From Micromonospora nigra (lineage in GTDB: Bacteria; Actinomycetota; Actinomycetes; Mycobacteriales; Micromonosporaceae): a stretch of DNA of 64,000 nucleotides. The position numbers and the translations under genes were made by a program. The stretch covers positions 4,517,501-4,581,500 of the forward strand of contig NZ_FMHT01000003.1 in assembly GCF_900091585.1 (NCBI RefSeq), given 5' to 3'. Below, one piece after another: positions 37,673-46,426 of the stretch (its first letter is position 1; each line of letters begins with the position of its first letter). Under the pieces are notes generated by a model, which was given only the letters and a program-made list of their open reading frames with translations, did not search any database and was not told where the DNA came from.

Positions 37673-38500
37673 ATGTCCAACTTCACCGCCGCGGACGTCA
37701 AGAAGCTCCGGGACCTCACCGGCGCCGGCATGATGGACTGCAAGAAGGCCCTGACCGAGGCCGAGGGCGACTTCGACAAGGCCGTCGAGATCCTGCGCGT
37801 CAAGGGCGCCAAGGACGTCGGCAAGCGGGCCGGTCGCACCGCCGCCAACGGTCTGGTCGCGCACTCCGGCCAGGCGCTGCTCGAGCTCAACTGCGAGACC
37901 GACTTCGTGGCCAAGAACGACGCCTTCATCGCGCTCGCCCAGCAGCTGGTGGAGCACGGCGAGCGGTCCGGTGTGACCAGCGCCGAGGAGCTGCTGGCCA
38001 GCGAGATCGACGGCAGGAGCGTGGCCGACCTGGTCCAGGAGCAGTCTGCCAAGATCGGCGAGAAGCTGGTGCTGAACCGCTTCGCCAAGCTCGACGGCAC
38101 CACCGCCGTCTACCTGCACCGCAAGAGCCAGGACCTGCCCCCGGCGGTGGGTGTGCTGGTGCAGTACGCCGGCAAGACCGACGAGGCCGCCGACGCGGAC
38201 GCCCGCGCCGTGGCCATGCAGATCGCCGCGATGCGGCCGAAGTACCTGACCCGCGACGAGGTTCCGGCCGAGGTCGTGGAGTCGGAGCGGCGCATCGCCG
38301 AGCAGACCGCCCGCGAGGAGAACAAGCCCGAGGCGGCGCTGCCGAAGATCGTCGAGGGCCGGGTGAACGCCTTCTTCAAGGACTACGTCCTGGTCGAGCA
38401 GGCGTCGGTCGCCGACAACAAGAAGACGGTGAAGCAGGTGCTGGCCGAAGCCGGTATCGAGGTCAGCCGCTTCGTGCGGTTCGAGGTCGGCCAGGCCTGA
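37673..38500 (+). CDS. tsf: Elongation factor Ts
   Basis: EF-Ts is the nucleotide-exchange factor for EF-Tu. The 275 residues start [20 protein letters not shown], with the exchange-motif TDFVAKN ([12 protein letters not shown]) and a C-terminal module [10 protein letters not shown]. The ATG has GAAGAGAGAG upstream. It lies 139 nt after rpsB. Confidence 0.97.
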   Translation: MSNFTAADVKKLRDLTGAGMMDCKKALTEAEGDFDKAVEILRVKGAKDVGKRAGRTAANGLVAHSGQALLELNCETDFVAKNDAFIALAQQLVEHGERSGVTSAEELLASEIDGRSVADLVQEQSAKIGEKLVLNRFAKLDGTTAVYLHRKSQDLPPAVGVLVQYAGKTDEAADADARAVAMQIAAMRPKYLTRDEVPAEVVESERRIAEQTAREENKPEAALPKIVEGRVNAFFKDYVLVEQASVADNKKTVKQVLAEAGIEVSRFVRFEVGQA

Positions 38501-38545
38501 GCCGCCGCCGGGCGCGTGGGGTGCCCGTGGGCTGAGCAATGAAAG

Positions 38546-38589
38546 CGAGGAGGCCGCCGGTGTACGCGACAGGCACCGCGGCCTCCTCG
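38546..38589 (+). terminator. Hairpin after tsf
   Basis: CGAGGAGGCCGCCGGTG at 38546-38562 pairs with CACCGCGGCCTCCTCG at 38574-38589 with one bulged C and an 11-nt loop. It lies 45 nt after the tsf stop and is a strong intrinsic-type terminator without a U-tract. Confidence 0.75.
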
Positions 38590-38653
38590 TCCCATAAGGT
38601 CGGCAACGGCAGGTACGCGCACACCCGACGTGCGCGACGGAAGGGCGGGGCGG

Positions 38654-39421
38654 ATGACGCAGGTTGTGGGTGACCGGACTCGGGCGGCGGACGATCCGAC
38701 GGCTCCGCCGCCCGGCAGGTCCCGCCGGGTGGTGCTCAAGCTGTCCGGAGAGGTGTTCGGCGGCGGCGCGATCGGCGTGGACCCGGACGTCGTGCAGGCC
38801 ATCGCCCGGCAGATCGCCACGGTGGTGCGTCGCGGTGTGCAGGTCTCCGTGGTCGTCGGCGGCGGTAACTTCTTCCGCGGGGCGGAGCTGCAGAAGCGCG
38901 GCATGGACCGCGCCCGGGCCGACTACATGGGCATGCTCGGCACGGTGATGAACTGCCTCGCGTTGCAGGACTTCCTGGAGAAGGAGGGCATCGAGACCCG
39001 CGTGCAGAGCGCGATCACGATGGCCCAGGTCGCCGAGCCGTACATTCCGCTGCGCGCCATCCGGCACCTGGAGAAGGGCCGCGTGGTCATCTTCGGTGCG
39101 GGTGCCGGCATGCCGTACTTCTCCACCGACACCGTGGCCGCCCAGCGGGCGCTGGAGATCCGCGCCGACGTGGTGCTGATGAGCAAGAACGGCGTGGACG
39201 GCGTCTACAGCGCCGACCCCCGGATCGACCCGACGGCGAGTAAGTTCGACTCGATCACCTTCTCCGAGGTGCTGCGTCGCAACCTTCGGGTCGCCGACGC
39301 GGCGGCGTTCAGCCTCTGCATGGAGAACGGCCTGCCGATGCTGGTCTTCGGTGCCCAGGGCGCCGACACCATCGTGCGGGCCGTCGGCGGCGACAAGATC
39401 GGCACCCTGATCACCACCTGA
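38654..39421 (+). CDS. pyrH: UMP kinase
   Basis: PyrH phosphorylates UMP to UDP (amino-acid-kinase fold). The 255 residues include [61 protein letters not shown] and [15 protein letters not shown]. The ATG at 38654 has GGAAGGG about 9 nt upstream. The first 30 residues before the fold are Pro/Arg-rich. frr follows, as is general in bacteria. Confidence 0.97.
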   Translation: MTQVVGDRTRAADDPTAPPPGRSRRVVLKLSGEVFGGGAIGVDPDVVQAIARQIATVVRRGVQVSVVVGGGNFFRGAELQKRGMDRARADYMGMLGTVMNCLALQDFLEKEGIETRVQSAITMAQVAEPYIPLRAIRHLEKGRVVIFGAGAGMPYFSTDTVAAQRALEIRADVVLMSKNGVDGVYSADPRIDPTASKFDSITFSEVLRRNLRVADAAAFSLCMENGLPMLVFGAQGADTIVRAVGGDKIGTLITT

Positions 39422-39516
39422 GCGGCCCGACCCGACCGGCCTGGTCGGGTGCGAACCGGCGACGGTCCTCCGACACGACAAGCCCACGACGAACACAGAA
39501 GGAGGCGAGGAGACCG

Positions 39517-40074
39517 GTGATCGACGACACCCTCCTCGAGGCCGAGGAGAAGATGGAGCGTGCGGTCGAGCACGCCAAGGAGGAGTTCGGCGCCATCCGC
39601 ACCGGTCGCGCCAACGCCGCCATGTTCTCCAAGATCATTATCGACTACTACGGCAGCCCCACGCCGCTGCCCCAGATGGCCTCCATCGGGGTTCCCGAGC
39701 CGCGCATGGTCATCATCAAGCCGTACGACAACTCGCAGATCAACGCCATGGAGAAGGCGATCCGCGACTCCGACCTCGGCGTGAACCCGAACAACGAGGG
39801 CAACCAGCTGCGCATCCTGCTCCCGCAGATGACCGAGGAGCGCCGCCGCGAGATGATCAAGGTCGCCCGGCACAAGGGCGAGGAGGCCAAGGTGGCCATC
39901 CGCAACATCCGCCGCAAGGGCAAGGAAGAGTTGGACCGCATCGTCAAGGACGGCGAGGCCGGCGAGGACGAGGGGCGGCGCGCCGAGAAGGAACTGGACG
40001 ACCTGACCCAGCGCTACGTCGCCCACGTCGACGAGCTGATCAAGCACAAGGAAGCTGAGCTGCTCGAGGTCTGA
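39517..40074 (+). CDS. frr: Ribosome recycling factor
   Basis: RRF splits post-termination ribosomes with EF-G. The 185 residues show [23 protein letters not shown] (shown in parts: [11 protein letters not shown]), the hinge and the second helix bundle [25 protein letters not shown] sequence. The GTG start is preceded by GGAGGCGAGGAG. It follows pyrH by 95 nt. Confidence 0.97.
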   Translation: MIDDTLLEAEEKMERAVEHAKEEFGAIRTGRANAAMFSKIIIDYYGSPTPLPQMASIGVPEPRMVIIKPYDNSQINAMEKAIRDSDLGVNPNNEGNQLRILLPQMTEERRREMIKVARHKGEEAKVAIRNIRRKGKEELDRIVKDGEAGEDEGRRAEKELDDLTQRYVAHVDELIKHKEAELLEV

Positions 40075-40088
40075 GTCCCGCTTCCGTC

Positions 40089-40138
40089 GCGGCACCGCCA
40101 CGCCGTTCCCCGTCGCGGGGGCGGTATGGCGGTGCCGC
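40089..40138 (+). terminator. Hairpin after frr; remainder of the gap to cdsA is gene-free
   Basis: GCGGCACCGCCA at 40089-40100 pairs with TGGCGGTGCCGC at 40127-40138, a perfect 12-bp stem with a 26-nt GC-rich loop, 15 nt after frr. The rest of the 398-bp interval up to 40472 holds two near-identical copies of CGGCCGTCAGGCKGGTGC (near 40205 and 40260) and no convincing gene. Confidence 0.6.
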
Positions 40139-40472
40139 CGTCGTTCGCGGCTGTGCCCGGGCATGGTGCTGACCGGCCGCCGCCGCCCGTCCCGCGTCGA
40201 CCTCGGCCGTCAGGCGGGTGCGAGCGGGCCGCCGTCCGCCTGCCCCACGTCGCCTTCGGCCGTCAGGCTGGTGCAACGGTCGCCGGGAGATCGTCCGCAC
40301 CCTCCGACGGCCGGGTGCAGTAGGCTCGGCAGGATTCCCGGCCACCCTGCGGTGAACAGCGGGGATCGACCGGCCGTCGGGCCGGGGAACCGGACGGTGT
40401 ACCTCGCGTGGGTAGGGGAATGGTTGTGCTTGTGCGTCATGTGGTGGATCCCGTCACGCCCCCGCTCGGTGC

Positions 40473-41684
40473 GTGATGACCCACCTCGACCCCTATCGCA
40501 GCGCCGAGGCCCGTAGCGTGGACCGGCCGGACTCACCCGCCCTGCCCTGGCCGGAGGCCGAGATCGAGCCGGGCCCGTGGTCGCGCGGTGTGACGCCCGG
40601 CGTCGGCCGGTACGCCGATCCGCGACCGCGCCCCGGGTGGGATCCCGCCGCCATGGCGACCGACCGCCGCGTACCCGATCCGGACGACGCACCCACGGCG
40701 CAGTTCGCCCCGGTACGCGACACCGACCCGGACGAGCGACCCACCGCCCAGTTCGCGCCGGTACGCGACCCGGCGGAAGCCACGCCGACCGCCGACGGGC
40801 CGGACCGGCGCCAGCCCGGCCGACGCCGTGCCACGGCCGGTCGACAGCCCACCCAGCCGGCCGCCCCCAGCCGGGCGGGCCGCAACCTGCCCGCCGCCAT
40901 CGCCGTCGGGTTGGGTCTCGGCGCCCTGATCGTGCTGCCACTGTTCCTCTACCGGCCCGCCTTCCTGGTGGTGCTCGCCGCGGCCGTCGGCGTCGGCATC
41001 TGGGAGATGGCCCGCGCGGTGGGCCGAAGCGGCGCCCGTCCCCCGCTGGTGCCGCTGGTCGTGGGTGGGGTGCTCACCGTGGGGCTGGCCTGGTTCGCGG
41101 GCCCCGACGCCCTGATGCTGGGGCTGCTGGTGACCATCCTCGGTACGGCGGTGTGGCGGCTCGGAGACGGTCTGCCGGGCCTGCGGCGGGACCTGATCGC
41201 CGCGACCCTCATCGCGGTGTACGTGCCGTTCCTCGGCGGCTTCGCCGCGCTCCTCGCGGCGGTGCCCGACGACGGGCCGCTGCGGGTGCTGGTCACCCTC
41301 GTCGCGGTGGTCCTGTCCGACACGGGAGGTTACGCGGCCGGCGTCACCTTCGGTAAGCGCCCGATGGCCCCCACGATCAGTCCGAAGAAGTCCTGGGAGG
41401 GTTTCGCCGGCTCGGTCAGCGCGGCGGCGCTGGGCAGCGCGGTGCTGCTGGGGCTGATCTTCGACGTCGCACCCTGGTGGGGTGCGCTGTTCGGGGTGGC
41501 CGTCTCCGGAGCGGCTGTCCTGGGCGACCTGGCCGAGTCCATGATCAAGCGAGACCTGGGCGTGAAGGACATGAGCAACCTGCTGCCGGGGCACGGCGGC
41601 CTCATGGACCGGCTCGACTCGATCCTGTTCGCGGTACCCACCGGCTACCTGCTGCTGGCGGTCTTCGTGCCGGTGGTGAGCTGA
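40473..41684 (+). CDS. cdsA: Phosphatidate cytidylyltransferase
   Basis: CdsA makes CDP-diacylglycerol for phospholipid synthesis in the membrane. The C-terminal signature (SMIKRDLGVKD, then LLPGHGGLMDRLD) is complete and 7-8 hydrophobic segments occupy about residues 145-403. The first 140 residues are a polar extension not needed by the enzyme, with a duplicated PTAQFAPVRD element. GTG (40473) or ATG (40476) is the start; no clear ribosome site. rlmN follows. Confidence 0.95.
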   Translation: MMTHLDPYRSAEARSVDRPDSPALPWPEAEIEPGPWSRGVTPGVGRYADPRPRPGWDPAAMATDRRVPDPDDAPTAQFAPVRDTDPDERPTAQFAPVRDPAEATPTADGPDRRQPGRRRATAGRQPTQPAAPSRAGRNLPAAIAVGLGLGALIVLPLFLYRPAFLVVLAAAVGVGIWEMARAVGRSGARPPLVPLVVGGVLTVGLAWFAGPDALMLGLLVTILGTAVWRLGDGLPGLRRDLIAATLIAVYVPFLGGFAALLAAVPDDGPLRVLVTLVAVVLSDTGGYAAGVTFGKRPMAPTISPKKSWEGFAGSVSAAALGSAVLLGLIFDVAPWWGALFGVAVSGAAVLGDLAESMIKRDLGVKDMSNLLPGHGGLMDRLDSILFAVPTGYLLLAVFVPVVS

Positions 41685-41788
41685 GGCATGAAACACGTCG
41701 GCGTCGACCGCACCGTCGGCGGGTGGTGGTCGATTCGACCCCTCCGGACGGGTCCGTCCCGCTGCCGCCGTGACAGACTGGACTCGCC

Positions 41789-42937
41789 ATGACGAGCCTT
41801 CCCCTGATCTCCGTAGACCCCGACGGCCCTGGCCGGCGGCCCTCGATGCCGCCCCGTCACCTCGCCGACCTGGATCTTCCGGGTCGCCAGGCGCTCGTCG
41901 CCGAGCTGGGCGAGCCGGCCTTCCGCGCCAAGCAGGTCTCCCAGCACTACTTCGGCCGGCTGGTCCGTGACCCGGCCCTGATGACCGACCTGCCGGCGGC
42001 CACCCGGGAGACGCTCGCCGACCGGCTCCTGCCCCGGCTGCTCACCCCCGTTCGCGAGCTGGCCTGCGACGACGGCGCGACCCGCAAGGCGCTCTGGCGA
42101 CTGCACGACGGCGCGCTGGTCGAGAGCGTGCTGATGGGCTACCAGGACCGGGTCACCGTCTGCATCTCCAGCCAGGCCGGTTGCGGCATGGCCTGCCCGT
42201 TCTGCGCCACCGGCCAGGCCGGCCTGACCCGCAACCTGTCCACCGCCGAGATCGTCGACCAGGCCGTCTACCTCGCGGGGGTGGCCGCCTCGGGCGTGGT
42301 CGCGGGATCACCGGCGCGGCTGTCGCACGTGGTCTTCATGGGCATGGGCGAGCCGTTGGCCAACTACAACCGGGTGGTCGCGGCGATCCGTCTACTGGTG
42401 TCGCCCGCGCCGGAGGGGCTGGGCCTGTCCCAGCGGCACATCACCGTTTCCACGGTGGGCCTGGTGCCGGCCATCCGCCGACTGGCCAGCGAAGACCTCT
42501 CCGTGACCCTTGCGTTGTCGCTGCACGCCCCCGATGATGAGCTGCGCGACGAACTTGTGCCGGTCAACCAGCGCTGGAAGGTAACCGAGGTGCTGGACGC
42601 GGCGTGGGACTACGTGGCCCGAACGGGACGTCGCGTGTCGATCGAGTACGCGATGATCAAGGACGTGAACGACCAGCCGTGGCGAGCGGATCTGCTCGGG
42701 CGGCTACTGGCCGGCAGGCTGGCCCATGTCAACCTCATCCCGCTCAACCCGACTCCGGGCAGCCGGTGGGACGCCAGCCCGAAGCCGGTCGAGCGGGAGT
42801 TCGTCCGGCGGTTGCGCGAGGCCGGGGTGTCCACCACGGTGCGGGACACCCGGGGCCGCGAGATCGACGGTGCGTGTGGGCAGCTGGCCGCTGCCGAGGA
42901 CAGGGACATCGACCGAGCCGGGGAGACGTCGGCGTGA
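41789..42937 (+). CDS. rlmN: 23S rRNA (adenine2503-C2)-methyltransferase RlmN
   Basis: RlmN is a radical-SAM enzyme that methylates A2503 of 23S rRNA and A37 of some tRNAs. The iron-sulfur motif [11 protein letters not shown] (CxxxCxxC) near residue 130 is intact; [31 protein letters not shown] and the late Cys in DGACGQL (methyl-carrier position) are also present. 382 residues, ATG start. Position after cdsA is conserved. Confidence 0.96.
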   Translation: MTSLPLISVDPDGPGRRPSMPPRHLADLDLPGRQALVAELGEPAFRAKQVSQHYFGRLVRDPALMTDLPAATRETLADRLLPRLLTPVRELACDDGATRKALWRLHDGALVESVLMGYQDRVTVCISSQAGCGMACPFCATGQAGLTRNLSTAEIVDQAVYLAGVAASGVVAGSPARLSHVVFMGMGEPLANYNRVVAAIRLLVSPAPEGLGLSQRHITVSTVGLVPAIRRLASEDLSVTLALSLHAPDDELRDELVPVNQRWKVTEVLDAAWDYVARTGRRVSIEYAMIKDVNDQPWRADLLGRLLAGRLAHVNLIPLNPTPGSRWDASPKPVEREFVRRLREAGVSTTVRDTRGREIDGACGQLAAAEDRDIDRAGETSA

Positions 42938-42968
42938 CCGGGCGCGGCGAACGAGACCAGGAGACATA

Positions 42969-44114
42969 GTGGCGAGTCAGGGTCAGCGTTTCCGGCGTAA
43001 GGCACTCCGCCGGGGCTACAAGGTCGACGAGGTGGACGCCTTCCTGGACCGGGTCGAGGCGACGCTCGACGGCCAGCCGGTCGGCGCGCCCGTGGCCTCC
43101 CAGGAGGTCCACGACGTCGTCTTCCGGGTTCGTTTCAACGGCTACGACGAGTGGCAGGTCGACCTGCACCTCGACCGGGTCGAGCGTCAGCTGGCCGAGT
43201 TGGAGGAGCGCGGCGGCCCCGCCCGGGGCGGTGACCCCCGGATGGCCGACCGGCTCGGTCCACCCGAGCGGATGGGCCCGCCGATGCGCGACGAGCGCGG
43301 CATGTCGCCCGTCCCGCAACCGCCGATGCCACCCCGCGCGATGCCCGCCCAGGCCGGCTCCGGCTACGGCCGCTACGACGAGCCGACCGGCGCCTACGCC
43401 GGAGGCTACGACGCGCCGCGGGGTGGGCGCGGGCCGGCCGGCCCCGGCGGGCCGATGGGCCCGGGCGGCCCGATGGGGCACGGCGGGCCACCGCCGCGCG
43501 GTCTGCCGGCCGGGCCGGGCGGATACGGCCAGGACGAGCCGGGCGGGCCGGGCGGTTACCGGCCGGGCGGTTACGGCCAGGACGGCCCCGGCGGCTACGG
43601 CCAGGACGCGCCGGGTGGTTACGGCCAGGACAGGCCGGGCGGTTACGGGCAGGAGGACCGGTTCGACGGCTTCGAGGCCGGCCGGCACGGGCGTACCGAC
43701 ATGACCGCGGAGATCCGGTTGCCCGACCGGGACATGCGCCGTGGCCCGGCGGTCCCGCCCCCCGGCGGACAGCCGGCGCTGGGTGGCCCGCCGATGGGCG
43801 GCGGCCAGCCCCCGCTGCCGGGCCCGCCCTCGATGGCTGGTCCCCCGATGGCCGGTCCGCCCGGCAGTGACCTCTACCGGGTCGACCAGATCCGCCGGAG
43901 CTTCCAGGTGCGCCGCTTCGGCAGCGGCTACGACCCGGACCAGGTCGACCGGTTCTTCGAGACGCTGCTCGGCGGCATGGCCGGCCGCAACCCGATGCCG
44001 GTCAACCCGAAGGACCTCGACACGCTGCGCTTCGGGCTGGTGCAGGGCGGCTACTTCGAGGCCGAGGTCGACGCCGCGCTCAAGAGCGTGCAGGACATCC
44101 TCTTCGGCCGCTGA
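42969..44114 (+). CDS. DivIVA-domain protein with a domain at each end, 381 aa
   Basis: DivIVA-like motifs occur twice. The N-terminal one is FRRKALRRGYKVDEVDAFLDRVEATL (in parts: RGYKVDEVDAFLDRV, residues about 14-30). The C-terminal one is FQVRRFGSGYDPDQVDRFFETLL-like (GYDPDQVDRFF, about 320). The roughly 200 residues between are Gly/Pro/Met/Tyr-rich and disordered, with GGYGQD repeats. There is no long coiled coil as in true DivIVA/Wag31. The start is GTG at 42969 with a weak ribosome site. The protein may bind curved membrane or another DivIVA-like partner at both ends. It follows rlmN by 31 nt. Confidence 0.85.
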   Translation: MASQGQRFRRKALRRGYKVDEVDAFLDRVEATLDGQPVGAPVASQEVHDVVFRVRFNGYDEWQVDLHLDRVERQLAELEERGGPARGGDPRMADRLGPPERMGPPMRDERGMSPVPQPPMPPRAMPAQAGSGYGRYDEPTGAYAGGYDAPRGGRGPAGPGGPMGPGGPMGHGGPPPRGLPAGPGGYGQDEPGGPGGYRPGGYGQDGPGGYGQDAPGGYGQDRPGGYGQEDRFDGFEAGRHGRTDMTAEIRLPDRDMRRGPAVPPPGGQPALGGPPMGGGQPPLPGPPSMAGPPMAGPPGSDLYRVDQIRRSFQVRRFGSGYDPDQVDRFFETLLGGMAGRNPMPVNPKDLDTLRFGLVQGGYFEAEVDAALKSVQDILFGR

Positions 44115-44127
44115 GCCGGTACGCGGA

Positions 44128-44156
44128 AGGGCCCATCCCCGGTGGGGACGGGCCCT
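44128..44156. terminator. Bidirectional hairpin between the DivIVA-like and DUF2631 genes
   Basis: AGGGCCCATCCCC at 44128-44140 pairs with GGGGACGGGCCCT at 44144-44156 (13 bp with one A-C mismatch) around the 3-nt loop GGT. It lies between two convergent genes. Confidence 0.75.
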
Positions 44157-44200
44157 CGCGCGTGTGTCGTGGGTTGTGCTGACCGGTGCCGGTCGATCGG

Positions 44201-44422
44201 TCAGGAGCGCAGGCCGTTGCGCCGCAGCACAGCGTCGCCGATGACGATGACCAGCAGCAGCACGGCCAGGCCGACCAGCCAGAGATCCTCGACCCTGCCC
44301 TCGTGGTTGCCGCAGAGCATCGCCAGCAGCGCCAGCGCGGTGACCACCGCGCCGATCTGCCCGGCCTTGCGGTGCCCGGGCTTGTGCTGGTCTGGCGACG
44401 TTACCGGCTCGCTTCCTGCCAC
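44201..44422 (-). CDS. Small membrane protein of the DUF2631 type, 73 aa
   Basis: The protein starts MAGSEPVTSPDQHKPGHRKA and has two hydrophobic segments (IGAVVTALALLAMLC and LWLVGLAVLLLVIVIGDAVL) linked by GNHEGRVED. The GNH-x-G-x-VED loop and RRxGxR tail resemble the DUF2631 family, found near cdsA/rlmN in mycobacteria (from memory). Function unknown. The ATG at 44422 is the only start that keeps the whole first segment. Confidence 0.75.
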   Translation of the reverse strand: MAGSEPVTSPDQHKPGHRKAGQIGAVVTALALLAMLCGNHEGRVEDLWLVGLAVLLLVIVIGDAVLRRNGLRS

Positions 44423-44749
44423 TGTCGGTCCTTCCCTCGCGATCGGATCTCCGGCTAGTCTGGCACGCCGCCCACCGGGGCCGGTGCGGGGTCCGACCTG
44501 ATGGGGGCCGCGTGACCCGCCAGGCGACCGCGACCGCGGGGAGACGCCCGGGCCGGGCGGGTGCGGGGCGTGGCGGGTGGAGCCCGCCGGGCGTGCCCGC
44601 GGAGGTGTCCAGGTGGTGGGTGACCGGGCCGTTGGTCCTGATCCAGGCCCGGCACAACGGCACTACCGGCGTCGCGGGGCGGGGAGCAGACTGCCTCCGG
44701 TAGCGTTTCGGCGTACACCTTGTTTGTCTTTATCCGAGGGGGAACTGCG
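44423..44749. other. Gene-free interval before the MBL-Rieske gene
   Basis: The 327-bp interval lies between divergent gene starts. Apart from an AT-richer patch at about 44710-44735 that may hold a promoter, and GAGGGGGA at 44736-44743, the ribosome site of the next gene, nothing is recognised. Confidence 0.5.
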
Positions 44750-46312
44750 GTGCGAGTGACCGGTACCGGGCACGCGAGCATGCGGATCGACACTGCGGCG
44801 GGCAGCATCCTGTGCGACCCGTGGGTGAATCCGGCCTACTTCGCCTCCTGGTTCCCGTTCCCCGACAACTCGCTGCTCGACTGGGAGGCACTGGGCGACG
44901 TCGACTACCTCTATGTCTCCCACCTGCATCGGGACCACTTCGACGCGGCCCACCTGAAGCGGTACGTGTCGAAGTCCGCGACCGTGCTGCTGCCGGAGTT
45001 CCCCACCTCGGAGATGGCGGACGAGCTCCGGGAGTTGGGCTTCACGAAGTTCCTGAAGACCCGCAACGAGGAGGTCGTCGAGCTCGACGGTGGCCTGAAG
45101 ATCATGATTCAGGCGCTGACCAGCCCGACCGACGGCCCCATCGGCGACTCGTCGCTGTGGGTGGAGTACGACGGTGTGCGGCTGCTCAACCAGAACGACG
45201 CCCGGCCCACCGACCTGAGTGTCTTCGCCGAACTGGGTCACGTGCACGCGCACATGCTCCAGTTCTCCGGCGCGATCTGGTATCCGATGGTCTACGAGCT
45301 GCCGCAGGCGGCGAAGACGGCGTTCGGCAAGCAGAAGCGGGAGCGGCAGTTCGACCGCACCTGGCGCTACATCGACGACCTGAAGGCCGACCACGTCTTC
45401 CCGATCGCCGGCCCGCCGTGCTTCCTCGACGACGAGTTGTGGCAGTTCAACGACATCCACGGCGACGAGGGCAACATCTTCCCCGACCAGTCGGTGTTCC
45501 TGTCCGAGTACGCCAAGGTCGGCGGCACCAACGGCATCGTGCTGCTGCCGGGCAGCGTCAGCGAGATCACCGTCGACGGCGCGCACACCACCCATCCGGT
45601 GCCGGTCGAGGAGTTCTTCGCGAACAAGGCCGCCCACCTGGCCGAGATGCGTGAGCGCAAGCGCGGTGTCATCGAGGCCGAGAAGGCGTCCTGGCGGCAC
45701 CCCGAGGTCGACGTGCTCAAGGAGATGAAGCGCCGCGTCGAGCCGCTGCTGGAGGAGTCGATCTACCTGGCGAACGGGGTCGGCGGCCCGGTCCGTTTCG
45801 ACCTGGTGGGCTACGACGGGGAGAGCGTCGAGTCGATCGTGGTGGACTTCCCGGGCAAGCAGGTGCGGCCGTACGCCGACGAGAAGGTGCGGTACCGGTT
45901 CCGCACCGAGCGGGCGCTCATCGAGCACCTGCTGCACATCGGCGAGGTGGACTGGGTCAACTCGCTGTTCCTGTCGTGCCGGTTCTCGGCCGCCCGGATC
46001 GGCCAGTACAACGAGTTCGTGTACGCCTTCTTCAAGTGCCTGTCGACCGAGCGCCTCCAGTACGCCGAGGGCTGGTACGACGAGCACGAGCGGGCCGTCG
46101 ACGCCGAGGACATCACGCTGGGCGACTGGGTGGTGCAGCGGCGCTGCCCGCACCTCAAGGCCGACCTGAGCCGGTTCGGCATCGTCGACGGTGACCAGCT
46201 CACCTGCCAGCTGCACGGCTGGCGGTTCGACCTGCCCAGCGGACGCTGCCTGACCAGCGTCGGCCACAAGGTCCGCGCCCAGCGCGCCGACGCGGAGGCA
46301 CCCACCCCCTGA
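44750..46312 (+). CDS. Metallo-beta-lactamase-fold protein with C-terminal Rieske [2Fe-2S] domain
   Basis: 520 residues. The N-terminal domain has the metal motif SHLHRDHFD (HxHxDH) near residue 64, typical of the MBL fold. The C-terminal 60 residues hold a Rieske cluster site: CPH (in RRCPHLKADL) and, 18 residues on, CQLHGWRFDL (CxxH). Both parts together resemble CMP-N-acetylneuraminate hydroxylase (CMAH), but there the Rieske domain is N-terminal. The GTG start at 44750 has GAGGGGGA 6 nt upstream. There is no signal peptide. A non-heme-iron hydroxylase or other redox enzyme is inferred. No sialic-acid gene is near, so the substrate is unknown. It stands alone. Confidence 0.82.
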   Translation: MRVTGTGHASMRIDTAAGSILCDPWVNPAYFASWFPFPDNSLLDWEALGDVDYLYVSHLHRDHFDAAHLKRYVSKSATVLLPEFPTSEMADELRELGFTKFLKTRNEEVVELDGGLKIMIQALTSPTDGPIGDSSLWVEYDGVRLLNQNDARPTDLSVFAELGHVHAHMLQFSGAIWYPMVYELPQAAKTAFGKQKRERQFDRTWRYIDDLKADHVFPIAGPPCFLDDELWQFNDIHGDEGNIFPDQSVFLSEYAKVGGTNGIVLLPGSVSEITVDGAHTTHPVPVEEFFANKAAHLAEMRERKRGVIEAEKASWRHPEVDVLKEMKRRVEPLLEESIYLANGVGGPVRFDLVGYDGESVESIVVDFPGKQVRPYADEKVRYRFRTERALIEHLLHIGEVDWVNSLFLSCRFSAARIGQYNEFVYAFFKCLSTERLQYAEGWYDEHERAVDAEDITLGDWVVQRRCPHLKADLSRFGIVDGDQLTCQLHGWRFDLPSGRCLTSVGHKVRAQRADAEAPTP

Positions 46313-46426
46313 CACGGCCCGGACCGGGTCGGCGGCGCAGACCGGGGGCCGCCCGGACCGGGTCGGCAGGTCGACCGAATCCGGGCCGGGGTCGGCGGGT
46401 CGGGTCGGTCGGCGGTGCAGGTCGGG

